From Bacteroidales bacterium (lineage in GTDB: Bacteria > Bacteroidota > Bacteroidia > Bacteroidales > UBA932): a DNA stretch of 64,000 bases. Below the pieces are notes generated by a model. The model saw only the letters and a program-made list of their open reading frames with translations, ran no database searches and was not told the DNA's origin. Position numbers and translations under genes: made by a program. The stretch spans positions 62,001 through 126,000 of the forward strand of contig JAFRQH010000009.1 of assembly GCA_017428725.1 (NCBI GenBank), in the 5' to 3' direction. Every line of letters begins with the position of its first letter. The first letter of the stretch is position 1. Below, piece after piece: positions 32,889-40,362 of the stretch.

Positions 32889-34193
32889 TCATACGTTCAT
32901 CAGGATCCGGCGGCCCTTGGGGAGGAGGTTGTTGCATCGGGAACCGATGTTCTTGACGAACCCCAGCGGGTGGCCCTGATAGGTGATCACATTGTATCCG
33001 GGAGCGGCCTGCGGCAGCACGAGCGCGTCCCGGTGGAGGTAGCGCAGGGCCGTCTGGCGGTCCACATCCACGCACCGGTATTCCTCCCTATCAAATTTTA
33101 TGCTCAAAGCGTAGTCGGGGTCGGGGATGAAGTCGCGGCCCTTGGCCTCGCCCTTGCGCAGGCCCTGGCGCAGCGGGTGCAGCGCCGCGAGCTCCGCCCG
33201 CGGTGCGCGGCGCTGCGGCGCGCTCTTGCGCAGCACGCCCGCCCACTGGCCTTCGCCCGGTACCACGCCGGCCTCCAGCAGGTGGCCGTGCGGGGTGCGG
33301 CGCACGCCGCTCCCTTCGAAAGCGTCCTCCGGCGGGAGGATCTCCCCGCCCAGCTCCGCGGCCGCCCAGGCGAGGTTGTCGTCGTTCTCGGCGGGCTCGT
33401 AGGTGCAGGTGCTGTAGAGGAGGTACCCGCCCTCGCGCAGCGCCGGCCAGACGTCCGCGAGGATGCGTTTCTGGCGGGCGGCGCAGAGCTCCACCACCGC
33501 GGGGCTCCACTCGGCGCGGGCGCGGGGGTCCTTGCGGAACATCCCCTCGCCGCTGCAGGGCACGTCCGCGACGATGATGTCGAAGTAACCTTCCAGCTGC
33601 GCGAAGGCCGCCGGGTCCACGCTCGTCACGACCACGTTCGGGTCGCCCCAGCGCGCCACGTTGTCGTCCAGCACACCCACGCGCGCCTTCATCACCTCGT
33701 TGGCCACCAGCACGAAACCGTCCCCGTATGCCTCCCGCAGCGACGCCGCCAGGTCCGTGGTCTTCCCTCCCGGCGCAGCGCATAAATCCAGTACTTTTAT
33801 CACCGATTCTCCTTCGCTACGCGGCGACCTGCCCCCTGAAACGTCCGGCTGCGCCGGACCCCACCGCTGCGCTTCGCTTGCGGTCCCCCCTCTTACGATG
33901 CCGAGGGTGGCACGGTTTCCGGGGGCAGTCGCCGTCTCCGCTTCGTCAGAATCGGTATTGTGTCGGGCTGAACCCTTGCTGCGCAAAGCAAGGATCTGCC
34001 GGAAGAGGTGACCGACGAACATCGCGGAGGAATCCTGGACGTAGTAGCAGCCGGCGTGGAAGAGGGGGTCGAGCGTGAAGACGGGGCGCTCAGCGAGGAT
34101 GCGGCCGTAGGGCGACCAGGGCACGGGAGCACCGTCGGGGCCGGCGAGACCCTTGAACGGATTGAGACGGATGGAGACGGACGCCTCCTCCAT
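32889..34193 (-). CDS. RsmF-like rRNA m5C methyltransferase with in-frame insert
   Basis: A 434-residue NOL1/NOP2/Sun-type SAM methyltransferase. After SIRLNPFKG and YYVQDSSAMF comes the SAM site LDLCAAPGGKT, the catalytic PC motif DVPCSGEGMFRKD and the TC motif STCTYEPAEND. A PUA-like C-terminus follows (GHPLGFVKNIGSRCNNLLPKG). Members of the family have about 15-20 residues between the SSAMF and LDLCAAPGG motifs; here there are about 75. The extra 58 or so residues coincide with a palindromic DNA element (33803-33955). The N-terminus is also some 30 residues shorter than usual, starting just before SIRLNP; ATG 34193 overlaps the upstream stop by one base. Catalytic residues are intact, so it may still work. 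Confidence 0.85.
   Translation of the reverse strand: MEEASVSIRLNPFKGLAGPDGAPVPWSPYGRILAERPVFTLDPLFHAGCYYVQDSSAMFVGHLFRQILALRSKGSARHNTDSDEAETATAPGNRATLGIVRGGTASEAQRWGPAQPDVSGGRSPRSEGESVIKVLDLCAAPGGKTTDLAASLREAYGDGFVLVANEVMKARVGVLDDNVARWGDPNVVVTSVDPAAFAQLEGYFDIIVADVPCSGEGMFRKDPRARAEWSPAVVELCAARQKRILADVWPALREGGYLLYSTCTYEPAENDDNLAWAAAELGGEILPPEDAFEGSGVRRTPHGHLLEAGVVPGEGQWAGVLRKSAPQRRAPRAELAALHPLRQGLRKGEAKGRDFIPDPDYALSIKFDREEYRCVDVDRQTALRYLHRDALVLPQAAPGYNVITYQGHPLGFVKNIGSRCNNLLPKGRRILMNV
33803..33955. repeat. 153-bp palindromic element inserted in frame
   Basis: CCGATTCT (33803-33810) and AGAATCGG (33948-33955) mark the outer ends. Inside, GGCGACCTGCCCCCTGAAAC (33823-33842) is an imperfect inverted repeat of GGTTTCCGGGGGCAGTCGCC (about 33914-33933). 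153 bp equals 51 codons, so the host frame is kept. Read on the minus strand, CTGCCCCCGGAAACCGTG closely matches CTGCCCCCCGGAAAACCGTG at 17680-17699 in the intergenic mosaic. A further small hairpin, CCTTGCT with AGCAAGG (33974-33993), flanks it. Confidence 0.65.
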
Positions 34194-34636
34194 CAGAAGT
34201 TGAAATTGCCGGGCATCTGCGGCATACGACCCTCGGACGCATCCACCAGGCCGTCCACGATCTTGTCGACCGCCTGCTGGATCCGGCCGCCCAGCATCGT
34301 CTTCATCATGAAGTTGAGGTTGGCGTCCAGGTCGATCCAGAAATCCGTCCGGTCCGGAAGGGACGAGGGCTCGAAATGCAGCACGCCCACGAACTCCACG
34401 GGCGAATCCGCGCTGCCGAGCCGGATCAGCCGGTAGGGCTCCCGCTCGTCCACGCGCACGCCGATCCGGAAGCCCTGCACCGTCACGGTGAGGGTGTCGA
34501 AATCGGCCTGGACCTCCGCTTGGACCTTGTCCGTAGGGACCATCTGCGCGAAATTGCGCAGGTCGGTGAAGGCCATGTAAAGCTCCTCGGGGCGCTTGGC
34601 CACCTGGCCGTGTTTGCTGGTATAGTGTGCTGTCAT
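34193..34636 (-). CDS. START/SRPBCC-fold protein
   Basis: A 147-residue cytoplasmic protein with the pattern of the polyketide-cyclase/START-like fold: RPEELYMAFTDLRNFAQMVP at the N-terminus, a central antiparallel sheet, and a long C-terminal helix (GGRIQQAVDKIVDGLVDA). Such proteins bind small hydrophobic ligands; nothing points to a particular one. It heads the operon with the methyltransferase and TPR genes and has a TATCTTTG box 36 bp upstream. Confidence 0.7.
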   Translation of the reverse strand: MTAHYTSKHGQVAKRPEELYMAFTDLRNFAQMVPTDKVQAEVQADFDTLTVTVQGFRIGVRVDEREPYRLIRLGSADSPVEFVGVLHFEPSSLPDRTDFWIDLDANLNFMMKTMLGGRIQQAVDKIVDGLVDASEGRMPQMPGNFNF

Positions 34637-34652
34637 AGTCAGAAATAATGCT

Positions 34653-34680
34653 TACATTTGTGGTACAGGATGCAAAGATA
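34653..34680. promoter_or_regulatory. two -7 boxes facing each other
   Basis: TACATTTG (34653-34660) faces right toward the NUDIX gene; CAAAGATA (34673-34680, TATCTTTG on the minus strand) faces left toward the START-like gene. Predicted start points fall in the 12 bp between them, so the two transcripts would overlap and the polymerases would collide. Confidence 0.6.
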
Positions 34681-34691
34681 GCAAATTTCCG

Positions 34692-35300
34692 ATGCACAGG
34701 ATCTATTTCGAAAAACGCTGCATCATCATCTGCAGTCCCGACGAGCAGGCGCTCTCCGACCCCAACGCCGTGGAATTCCACTTCGGCGAGACGATCAACA
34801 TCCACGCCCTGGTGGCGATGTTCGAAGCGTCCCGGTCCCTCGCCCGCATCTACATCCCCACGGACAACACCGCCTGGATGTACCGGCGCGTCTGCGCCGA
34901 GTTCCGCGAGGTCGACGCCGCCGGCGGACTCGTCTCCAACCGCCGCGGCGACTACCTGCTCATCCAGCGCAGCGGCCTGTGGGACCTCCCCAAAGGCCAC
35001 CGCGAAGAGGGCGAGGACATCGCCGTCACCGCGCTGCGCGAAGTGCAGGAAGAGACCGGCGTGGACCAGCTGGAGCTGCGCGGCCTGATCTGCGTGACGG
35101 ACCACTGCTACCTGCGCGGCGGCATCTGGCACCTCAAGCACACCTGGTGGTACGACATGCTCTACACCGACCCGGTCAACCTCACCCCGCAGCGCGAGGA
35201 GGACATCACGCGCGCGGCGTGGGTGGCCCGGTCCAGCCTGCCGCCCTATCTGAAAAACACGTATCCTTCCATCCAGGAAGTCTTCCGCGAGGCGAAGTAG
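34692..35300 (+). CDS. NUDIX hydrolase
   Basis: A 202-residue protein. The Nudix box GHREEGEDIAVTALREVQEETGV fits GX5EX7REUXEEXGU fully. The N-terminal 80 residues (MHRIYFEKRCIIICSPDEQAL and on) are a separate domain seen in Bacteroidetes Nudix proteins of unknown substrate. The enzyme would cleave a nucleoside diphosphate linked to another group. ATG 34692 lies 32 bp after a TACATTTG box. It converges with the permease gene through a double hairpin. Confidence 0.88.
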   Translation: MHRIYFEKRCIIICSPDEQALSDPNAVEFHFGETINIHALVAMFEASRSLARIYIPTDNTAWMYRRVCAEFREVDAAGGLVSNRRGDYLLIQRSGLWDLPKGHREEGEDIAVTALREVQEETGVDQLELRGLICVTDHCYLRGGIWHLKHTWWYDMLYTDPVNLTPQREEDITRAAWVARSSLPPYLKNTYPSIQEVFREAK

Positions 35301-35344
35301 ATTCCGGGTCAAGCCCGGAATGACGCTGGCAAGCCCAAGCGTCA
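35301..35344. terminator. double hairpin between convergent genes
   Basis: ATTCCGGG (35301-35308) pairs with CCCGGAAT (35314-35321), and TGACGCT (35321-35327) pairs with AGCGTCA (35338-35344). The second stem contains the stop codon of the permease gene. The first starts at the base after the NUDIX stop. Confidence 0.65.
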
Positions 35345-36502
35345 GTCGGCCTTGACGGTGCGGGCGGGATCGACCCGGGAGATGAACAGGGTCGGGATGA
35401 GCAGCAGCAGGAGGATGCCCGCGAAGGCGGCGAGGTCCGCCAGCAGGATGGCCGGCAGGTTGACGTGCACCGGCACGAAAGAGACGAAATAATTCTGGGG
35501 ATTGAGCTTGATCCAGTGCGTCGTGCCCTGGACCAGGCAGAAGAGCAGCGCGAGCGCGTTGCCGGCGGCCATCCCGATGGCCACGGCGCGCGCGCCGACC
35601 CGCAGGAACACCCGCGCGATGGCACGGTCACCCATCCCGAGGGTCTTGAGGGTGCCGATCGTGGAGACGTGCCGGAAGAGCAGGATCAGCAGCCCGGAGA
35701 TCATGTTGAAACCTGCCACGATGGTCATCAGCAGCAGGATTGCGTAGACATTGAAGTCGATCAGGTCCAGCCAGTCGAACAGCTGGGCGAAGCGCTCCGA
35801 GGCCGACACGGCGCGGAGCGGCTCCTCGTCCTCGCGCGCGCTGAGCGTGGCGCGCCAGCCCAGCTCCTGCGTGGCGCGCGCCATCGCGCGCCGCCCGCGG
35901 TGGCGCGGCGAGAGCGTCACCTCCAGCAGCGAGGCCTGGTCGCCCTCCCATTCGGCCACGCGCCGCAGGTCGCCGATCGGCACGTACAGCAGCTGGCCCT
36001 CTTCCGTGGCCATCGCGTCCTCGTAGACCGAGAGGATGCGCCACTTGCGGATCTTGACCTTCTCGCCGATGAAATACGCCGTCAGGTCGTCCCCGACACC
36101 GAGCCCGTAGCGCTCGGAGAGCGAGGCGGGCAGGCGCACGCCCAGCGAGGCGGTGTCGGCCTGCGTGCCCTTGAACATGGCGCCGTGGATGTCGTCCCCG
36201 ACCTTGAGGATGCCGGCGCGGTAGACCACCGGCTCGATCCGCTCCACGCCGGGGACGGCCTCCAGTTCGGCGAGGTAGGAGGGCGCGGCGCTGACGGGAT
36301 CGTCGCTGCCGGTCAGGTCCGCCGTGACATTGGTCAGCAGGACGTCGCCGGTCACGGCGGAAACGCCGCCGCGGATCTCCCGGCGGAACCCGCCGGAGAT
36401 CGCGACAGCTATGATGATAACAAGGAAAGAGATGGCTATCGCCACGACAGCCATCCTTTCCCTGACACGCAGACGTGCGGCGATGAAGCCTTCCGCCTGC
36501 AT
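35342..36502 (-). CDS. FtsX/LolC-type ABC transporter permease
   Basis: A 386-residue inner-membrane protein. One span follows the N-terminus (MAVVAIAISFLVIIIAVAISGG), then a periplasmic domain of about 220 residues, then three spans near 255-285, 305-330 and 355-378, the FtsX/LolE layout. MQAEGFIAARL matches the usual N-terminal FtsX-family start. LolC/E proteins release lipoproteins from the inner membrane. No ATP-binding partner is adjacent. ATG 36502 lies 4 bp after the peptidase stop, so the two genes form an operon. Confidence 0.85.
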   Translation of the reverse strand: MQAEGFIAARLRVRERMAVVAIAISFLVIIIAVAISGGFRREIRGGVSAVTGDVLLTNVTADLTGSDDPVSAAPSYLAELEAVPGVERIEPVVYRAGILKVGDDIHGAMFKGTQADTASLGVRLPASLSERYGLGVGDDLTAYFIGEKVKIRKWRILSVYEDAMATEEGQLLYVPIGDLRRVAEWEGDQASLLEVTLSPRHRGRRAMARATQELGWRATLSAREDEEPLRAVSASERFAQLFDWLDLIDFNVYAILLLMTIVAGFNMISGLLILLFRHVSTIGTLKTLGMGDRAIARVFLRVGARAVAIGMAAGNALALLFCLVQGTTHWIKLNPQNYFVSFVPVHVNLPAILLADLAAFAGILLLLLIPTLFISRVDPARTVKAD

Positions 36503-36506
36503 CCGA

Positions 36507-38519
36507 TTACCAGATATGGACGCGCTCGGCCTCCGGACGCCACATCGGGTCGCCCTCCTTGATGTCGAAGGCATCGAAGAACTGGCCGAAGTTGCGCAGG
36601 GTCACGTTGACGCGGTTGTTGCCCAGCGAGTGCACGTCGAGCTTGGTCAGGCGGGCCTTCTCCTCATCGGTGATGTTCTGGGCCCACACGCGGGCATAGC
36701 CGAGGAAGAAGCGCTGGGCGGCGGTGAAGCCGTCGATCGGGGCGGGCTCCACGCCGCCGAGGGCGTTCTGCAGCGCGGACCAGGCCACGCTCACGCCGCC
36801 GTGGTCGGCGATGTTCTCGCCGAGGGTGAGCTCGCCGTTGGCCTGCACGCCGGGCAGGATCTCCACCTCGCTGTACTGGTCGGCGAGCACCTGGGTCTTC
36901 GCCACGAACGCGGCGCGGTCGGCGTCGGTCCACCAGTTGTTCATGTTGCCGTCCTTGTCGAACAGGCTGCCCTGGTCGTCGAAGCCGTGGGTCATCTCGT
37001 GGCCGATCACCACGCCGATGGCGCCGTAGTTGACCGCGTCATCCGCATCGGGGTTGAAGAACGGCGGCTGCAGGATGCCGGCCGGGAAGCAGATCTCGTT
37101 GGTCGTCGGGTTGTAGTAGGCGTTGACCGTCTGCGGGGTCATGCCCCACTCGGTCGGGTCCGTGGGCTTGCCGAGCTTGGAGAGGTTGTCCTGCACGTAC
37201 CAGGCGCTGGCGGCGCGGAGGTTCTCGTAGTAGCTCAGCTGCGGGTCGACGGTGAGGGTGCTGTAGTCCTTCCACTTGTCGGGATAGCCGATCTTGACGG
37301 TGAAGGCTTCGAGCTTCTCGCGGGCCTTGGCCTTGGTCTCGGCGGACATCCACTCCAGGGCGTCGATGTGCTCGCCCAGGGCGACCTGCAGGTTCTTCAC
37401 CAGGTCGAGCATCTTCTGCTTGGAGGTCTCGGGGAAGTACTTGGCCACGTACATCTGGCCGACGGCTTCGCCGAGGATGCTGTTGGGCACGCTCATCGCG
37501 CGCTTCCAGCGCGGGCGCTGCTCGGTCACACCGCTCATCTGGGTGCTGAAGAAGTCGAAGGAGGCCTTGTAGAAGTCGTCCGACAGGGAGCCGGCGGCAC
37601 CCTGGATGAGCTGCGCGGCGAGGTAGTCCTTGAGCACGTCGAGTTTGGTGTCCTTGAAGAGCTTGCTGAAGCCCTGGAAGAAGGAAGGCTGCTCGACGAT
37701 GACCTTGTCCATCTCGGGCAGGCCCATCGCCTGGGCGAAAGCCTTGAAGTCGAAACCCTGATAGGCCTTGTAGATCTGGGCGGAGCTCATCGGGTTGTAC
37801 TGCTTCTCGACGTCGCGGTTCTGGACGCTGGTCCAGGAGAACTGCGCCAGCTTGTCCTCGATGCCCGCCGCATTGGCGGCGCGCTGCTCGGGCTTGTCCA
37901 GGCCGGCGAGGGTGAAGAGCTTGCAGAGCATCTCCTCATAGCCCTTGCGCAGGGCGGCGTTGGCCGGATCCACGTAGTAGTCGCGGTCGCCCATACCCAG
38001 GCCGCCCTGGCCCAGGTAGAAGATCTGGTTCTTGCTGTCCATCAGGTCGGCATCCACGCCACCGCCGAAGAATCCGCCTTCGCCGATGAGGTTGAGCTTG
38101 CCCAGGTGGGCGGCCAGCGCCTTCTTGTCGGGCTGGGCATAGATCTCGTCAAGATACTTCTTGAGCGGGGCGGCGCCCTCCGCGTTGCGGCGGGTCGAAT
38201 CGAGCCCCTGCTTGTACAGGTCCACGATCTTCTGCTCGACCGTGCCGGGCTCGGGGGTCATCTCCGTCATCTCGGAGAAAAGGGCGTTGAGGTTCTCCAC
38301 GTTCTGCTCACGCAGCACGTCGAACGAACCGAAACGGGCATATTCGGGCTTGAGGGGATTCTTCTTCATCCAGCCGCCGTTGGCATAGAGGAAGAAGTCG
38401 TCGCCGGGCTTGACGCTGAGATCCATGTCGGTCGGATCCAGGGCCGGCGCTTTCACTTCCTTGGGCTGGCAGGCCGCCAGCATCATCACAGGAATCATAA
38501 GTACAAATAACTTTCTCAT
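36507..38519 (-). CDS. M13-family zinc metallopeptidase lipoprotein
   Basis: A 670-residue neprilysin/PepO-like endopeptidase with lipoprotein signal MRKLFVLMIPVMMLAAC. The zinc site is VIGHEMTHGFDDQG with the third ligand in GENIADHGG; NAYYNPTTNEICFPAGILQPPFF and the C-terminal PMWRPEAERVHIW are family hallmarks. It should degrade short peptides in the periplasm or at the outer membrane. Length is normal. A TATCTTTG box lies 41 bp upstream. Confidence 0.95.
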   Translation of the reverse strand: MRKLFVLMIPVMMLAACQPKEVKAPALDPTDMDLSVKPGDDFFLYANGGWMKKNPLKPEYARFGSFDVLREQNVENLNALFSEMTEMTPEPGTVEQKIVDLYKQGLDSTRRNAEGAAPLKKYLDEIYAQPDKKALAAHLGKLNLIGEGGFFGGGVDADLMDSKNQIFYLGQGGLGMGDRDYYVDPANAALRKGYEEMLCKLFTLAGLDKPEQRAANAAGIEDKLAQFSWTSVQNRDVEKQYNPMSSAQIYKAYQGFDFKAFAQAMGLPEMDKVIVEQPSFFQGFSKLFKDTKLDVLKDYLAAQLIQGAAGSLSDDFYKASFDFFSTQMSGVTEQRPRWKRAMSVPNSILGEAVGQMYVAKYFPETSKQKMLDLVKNLQVALGEHIDALEWMSAETKAKAREKLEAFTVKIGYPDKWKDYSTLTVDPQLSYYENLRAASAWYVQDNLSKLGKPTDPTEWGMTPQTVNAYYNPTTNEICFPAGILQPPFFNPDADDAVNYGAIGVVIGHEMTHGFDDQGSLFDKDGNMNNWWTDADRAAFVAKTQVLADQYSEVEILPGVQANGELTLGENIADHGGVSVAWSALQNALGGVEPAPIDGFTAAQRFFLGYARVWAQNITDEEKARLTKLDVHSLGNNRVNVTLRNFGQFFDAFDIKEGDPMWRPEAERVHIW

Positions 38520-38559
38520 ATTGTTGGAGTGATTGGTTCCTAAGTTTCAATCCAATTGG

Positions 38560-38567
38560 CAAAGATA
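38560..38567 (-). promoter_or_regulatory. -7 box TATCTTTG of the M13 peptidase gene
   Basis: CAAAGATA on the plus strand. The divergent membrane-protein gene has a weaker box, GATATTTG, at 38605-38612, only 8 bp before its ATG. Confidence 0.6.
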
Positions 38568-38620
38568 CGGTTTTTCCGTGACATTGGAATACGCAATTTT
38601 TTCCGATATTTGCACACGTG

Positions 38621-39352
38621 ATGAATGCGAAGGCGAAAGACATATTCCGGAGATACGGCTTTGCGACCGTGGGCCTGGTGCTGGTGGCGCTGGGCGTGGC
38701 CCTGTCCATCATCTCCAACCTCGGGACGGCGCCGCTGTCCTGCCCGGCCTATGTGCTGAACCTGGAGTGGCCCGCCCTGTCGGTGGGGACCTTCACCCTG
38801 CTGGTCAACACGGCCTATATGCTCATCCAGATCGCGCTGCTGCGCAAGGAGTTCAAGGCGAAGTACCTGATGCAGGTCGTGGCCTCCGCCCTGTTCGGCT
38901 ACCTGATCGACGGCTGCCTGTGGGCCCTGGGCTGGCTGCATCCCGTGACCTTCGCCGGGCGGGTGGGCCTGACGGTGCTCGCCGGGGCCGTGACGGCCCT
39001 GGGCGTGAGCATCGAAGTGGCCGCCAACGCCTGGATGCTCTCGGCCGAGATGACGGTGAGCGCCTTCGCCCAGGTGCTGGGCAAGCCCTTCCACCGGGTC
39101 AAGATCGTGATGGATTCGCTGACGGTGGTGCTGGCGGCCGTCTTGGCGTGGATTTTCTTCGCCAACCCTTTCGGGTCGGGCGTCTGGACGGGGCTTGGGG
39201 ATGTGCTGCTGGCCCGCACGCCGGGCATTGTGATCGGCCTGGGGACGCTCCTGCTGGCGGTCCTGCCGGGCTGGATGATGCGCCTGACCGACCCGCTGCT
39301 CGCCCGCTGGATCAAGGGCAGATCCGCCGGAAGCGCTCGTAAATCTCAATGA
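38621..39352 (+). CDS. YczE-like integral membrane protein
   Basis: A 243-residue protein with about six membrane segments. The N-terminal pattern GLVLVALGVALSIISNLGTAPLSCPAYVL matches the YczE/YitT-like group of predicted transporters of unknown substrate. ATG 38621 is used rather than a GTG at 38618. The last 41 bp overlap the convergent lytic-transglycosylase gene. The nearest -7 box is so close that the mRNA may be almost leaderless. Confidence 0.7.
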   Translation: MNAKAKDIFRRYGFATVGLVLVALGVALSIISNLGTAPLSCPAYVLNLEWPALSVGTFTLLVNTAYMLIQIALLRKEFKAKYLMQVVASALFGYLIDGCLWALGWLHPVTFAGRVGLTVLAGAVTALGVSIEVAANAWMLSAEMTVSAFAQVLGKPFHRVKIVMDSLTVVLAAVLAWIFFANPFGSGVWTGLGDVLLARTPGIVIGLGTLLLAVLPGWMMRLTDPLLARWIKGRSAGSARKSQ

Positions 39353-40358
39353 CCCGGTCTACATAGTAGGCCGTCTCGTCCCCTCTGAAAGGTCCGACCC
39401 TGACCGCCCCCGTGGCGAGGGTGGTCTCGTCCTGCATGCGCGGCAGGACCCGGTTGACCACGTTGAACCAGTAGCCCGTGTCCACGTCGAGCAGCCGCGC
39501 CACGCGCAGGCAGTCGTCGATGCGTCCCACCCCGGCATTGTAGGCGGCGAGCGCGTACTTGTAGCGCTCGGTCATGTTGTCTCCCACCTGGTAGTAGCGC
39601 CGGATCAGGTTTCCGAGCATCTCGGCACCCGCCGCGATGTTCGCCTCCGGGTCCAGCGGGTCGGTCACGCCGTAGCGGTCGGCCACGGCGGGCATCATCT
39701 GCATCAGTCCGGCGGCCCCGCGCGGCGAGCGCGCCTCGATGTGGAAGCGGGACTCCTGGTAGATGACCGCGGCCAGCAGGTGCCAGTCCCAGCCCAGCGA
39801 GTCGGCGTGGGCGCGGATCAGGCTGTCGTAGGGGCTGATCCGCGTGCGCGCGCCGCCGCGCATCGGGTTGTATTGCACGAGGAAGGCCTCGCGCGTGGTG
39901 GCATAGTCCGCGCTCCGGTGCCAGTCGCCGATCCAGTCGTTGAGGGCGCGCATCCCGGCGTGCTCGTCGTGGCGCATCAGCCAGACGCTGAGGCTGTCCA
40001 CGGGCGTGGATACGAGCACGCTGTCCACCGCCAGGCTGTCCTCATAGGGCAGGACCACGATGTCCACGACCCCGGCGCGCAGCGAGTCCAGGCAGGAGCG
40101 GTCGCGGCCGGTCAGGCGGATCTCGATGTCTGCGCCGCCGTCCGCGGCATAGCGCTTCAGCAATTCATAATGGTAGCCGACCACCAGGGCGCGGGAGGTG
40201 TCGGTCAGGGAGGCCAGCTCCAGCACCGCGCGCAGGTGCGCGGGCGACACGTACGCGGGCGTCCGGGCGGGTTTGAAGAAGGTGGCCACGGCGGTGCCGG
40301 CCAGCAGGGAGGCGAAAAAGATGAGGGCGATACGGGCGGAGCGGTCTTTCTGTTGCAT
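39312..40358 (-). CDS. MltF-like lytic transglycosylase
   Basis: A 348-residue protein with an N-terminal span (IALIFFASLLAGTAVATFF, about 10-28), a periplasmic solute-binding-like domain (residues 45-165), and a C-terminal SLT domain. The SLT motifs are HLLAAVIYQESRFHIEARSPRGAAGLMQMMP, with the catalytic Glu in YQESRF, and YALAAYNAGVGRI. MltF-type enzymes cut peptidoglycan to anhydro-muropeptides. It lies 4 bp after the putative porin gene and near the AmgK/MurU-like recycling pair. Confidence 0.88.
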   Translation of the reverse strand: MQQKDRSARIALIFFASLLAGTAVATFFKPARTPAYVSPAHLRAVLELASLTDTSRALVVGYHYELLKRYAADGGADIEIRLTGRDRSCLDSLRAGVVDIVVLPYEDSLAVDSVLVSTPVDSLSVWLMRHDEHAGMRALNDWIGDWHRSADYATTREAFLVQYNPMRGGARTRISPYDSLIRAHADSLGWDWHLLAAVIYQESRFHIEARSPRGAAGLMQMMPAVADRYGVTDPLDPEANIAAGAEMLGNLIRRYYQVGDNMTERYKYALAAYNAGVGRIDDCLRVARLLDVDTGYWFNVVNRVLPRMQDETTLATGAVRVGPFRGDETAYYVDRVIEIYERFRRICP

Positions 40359-40362
40359 AAGT

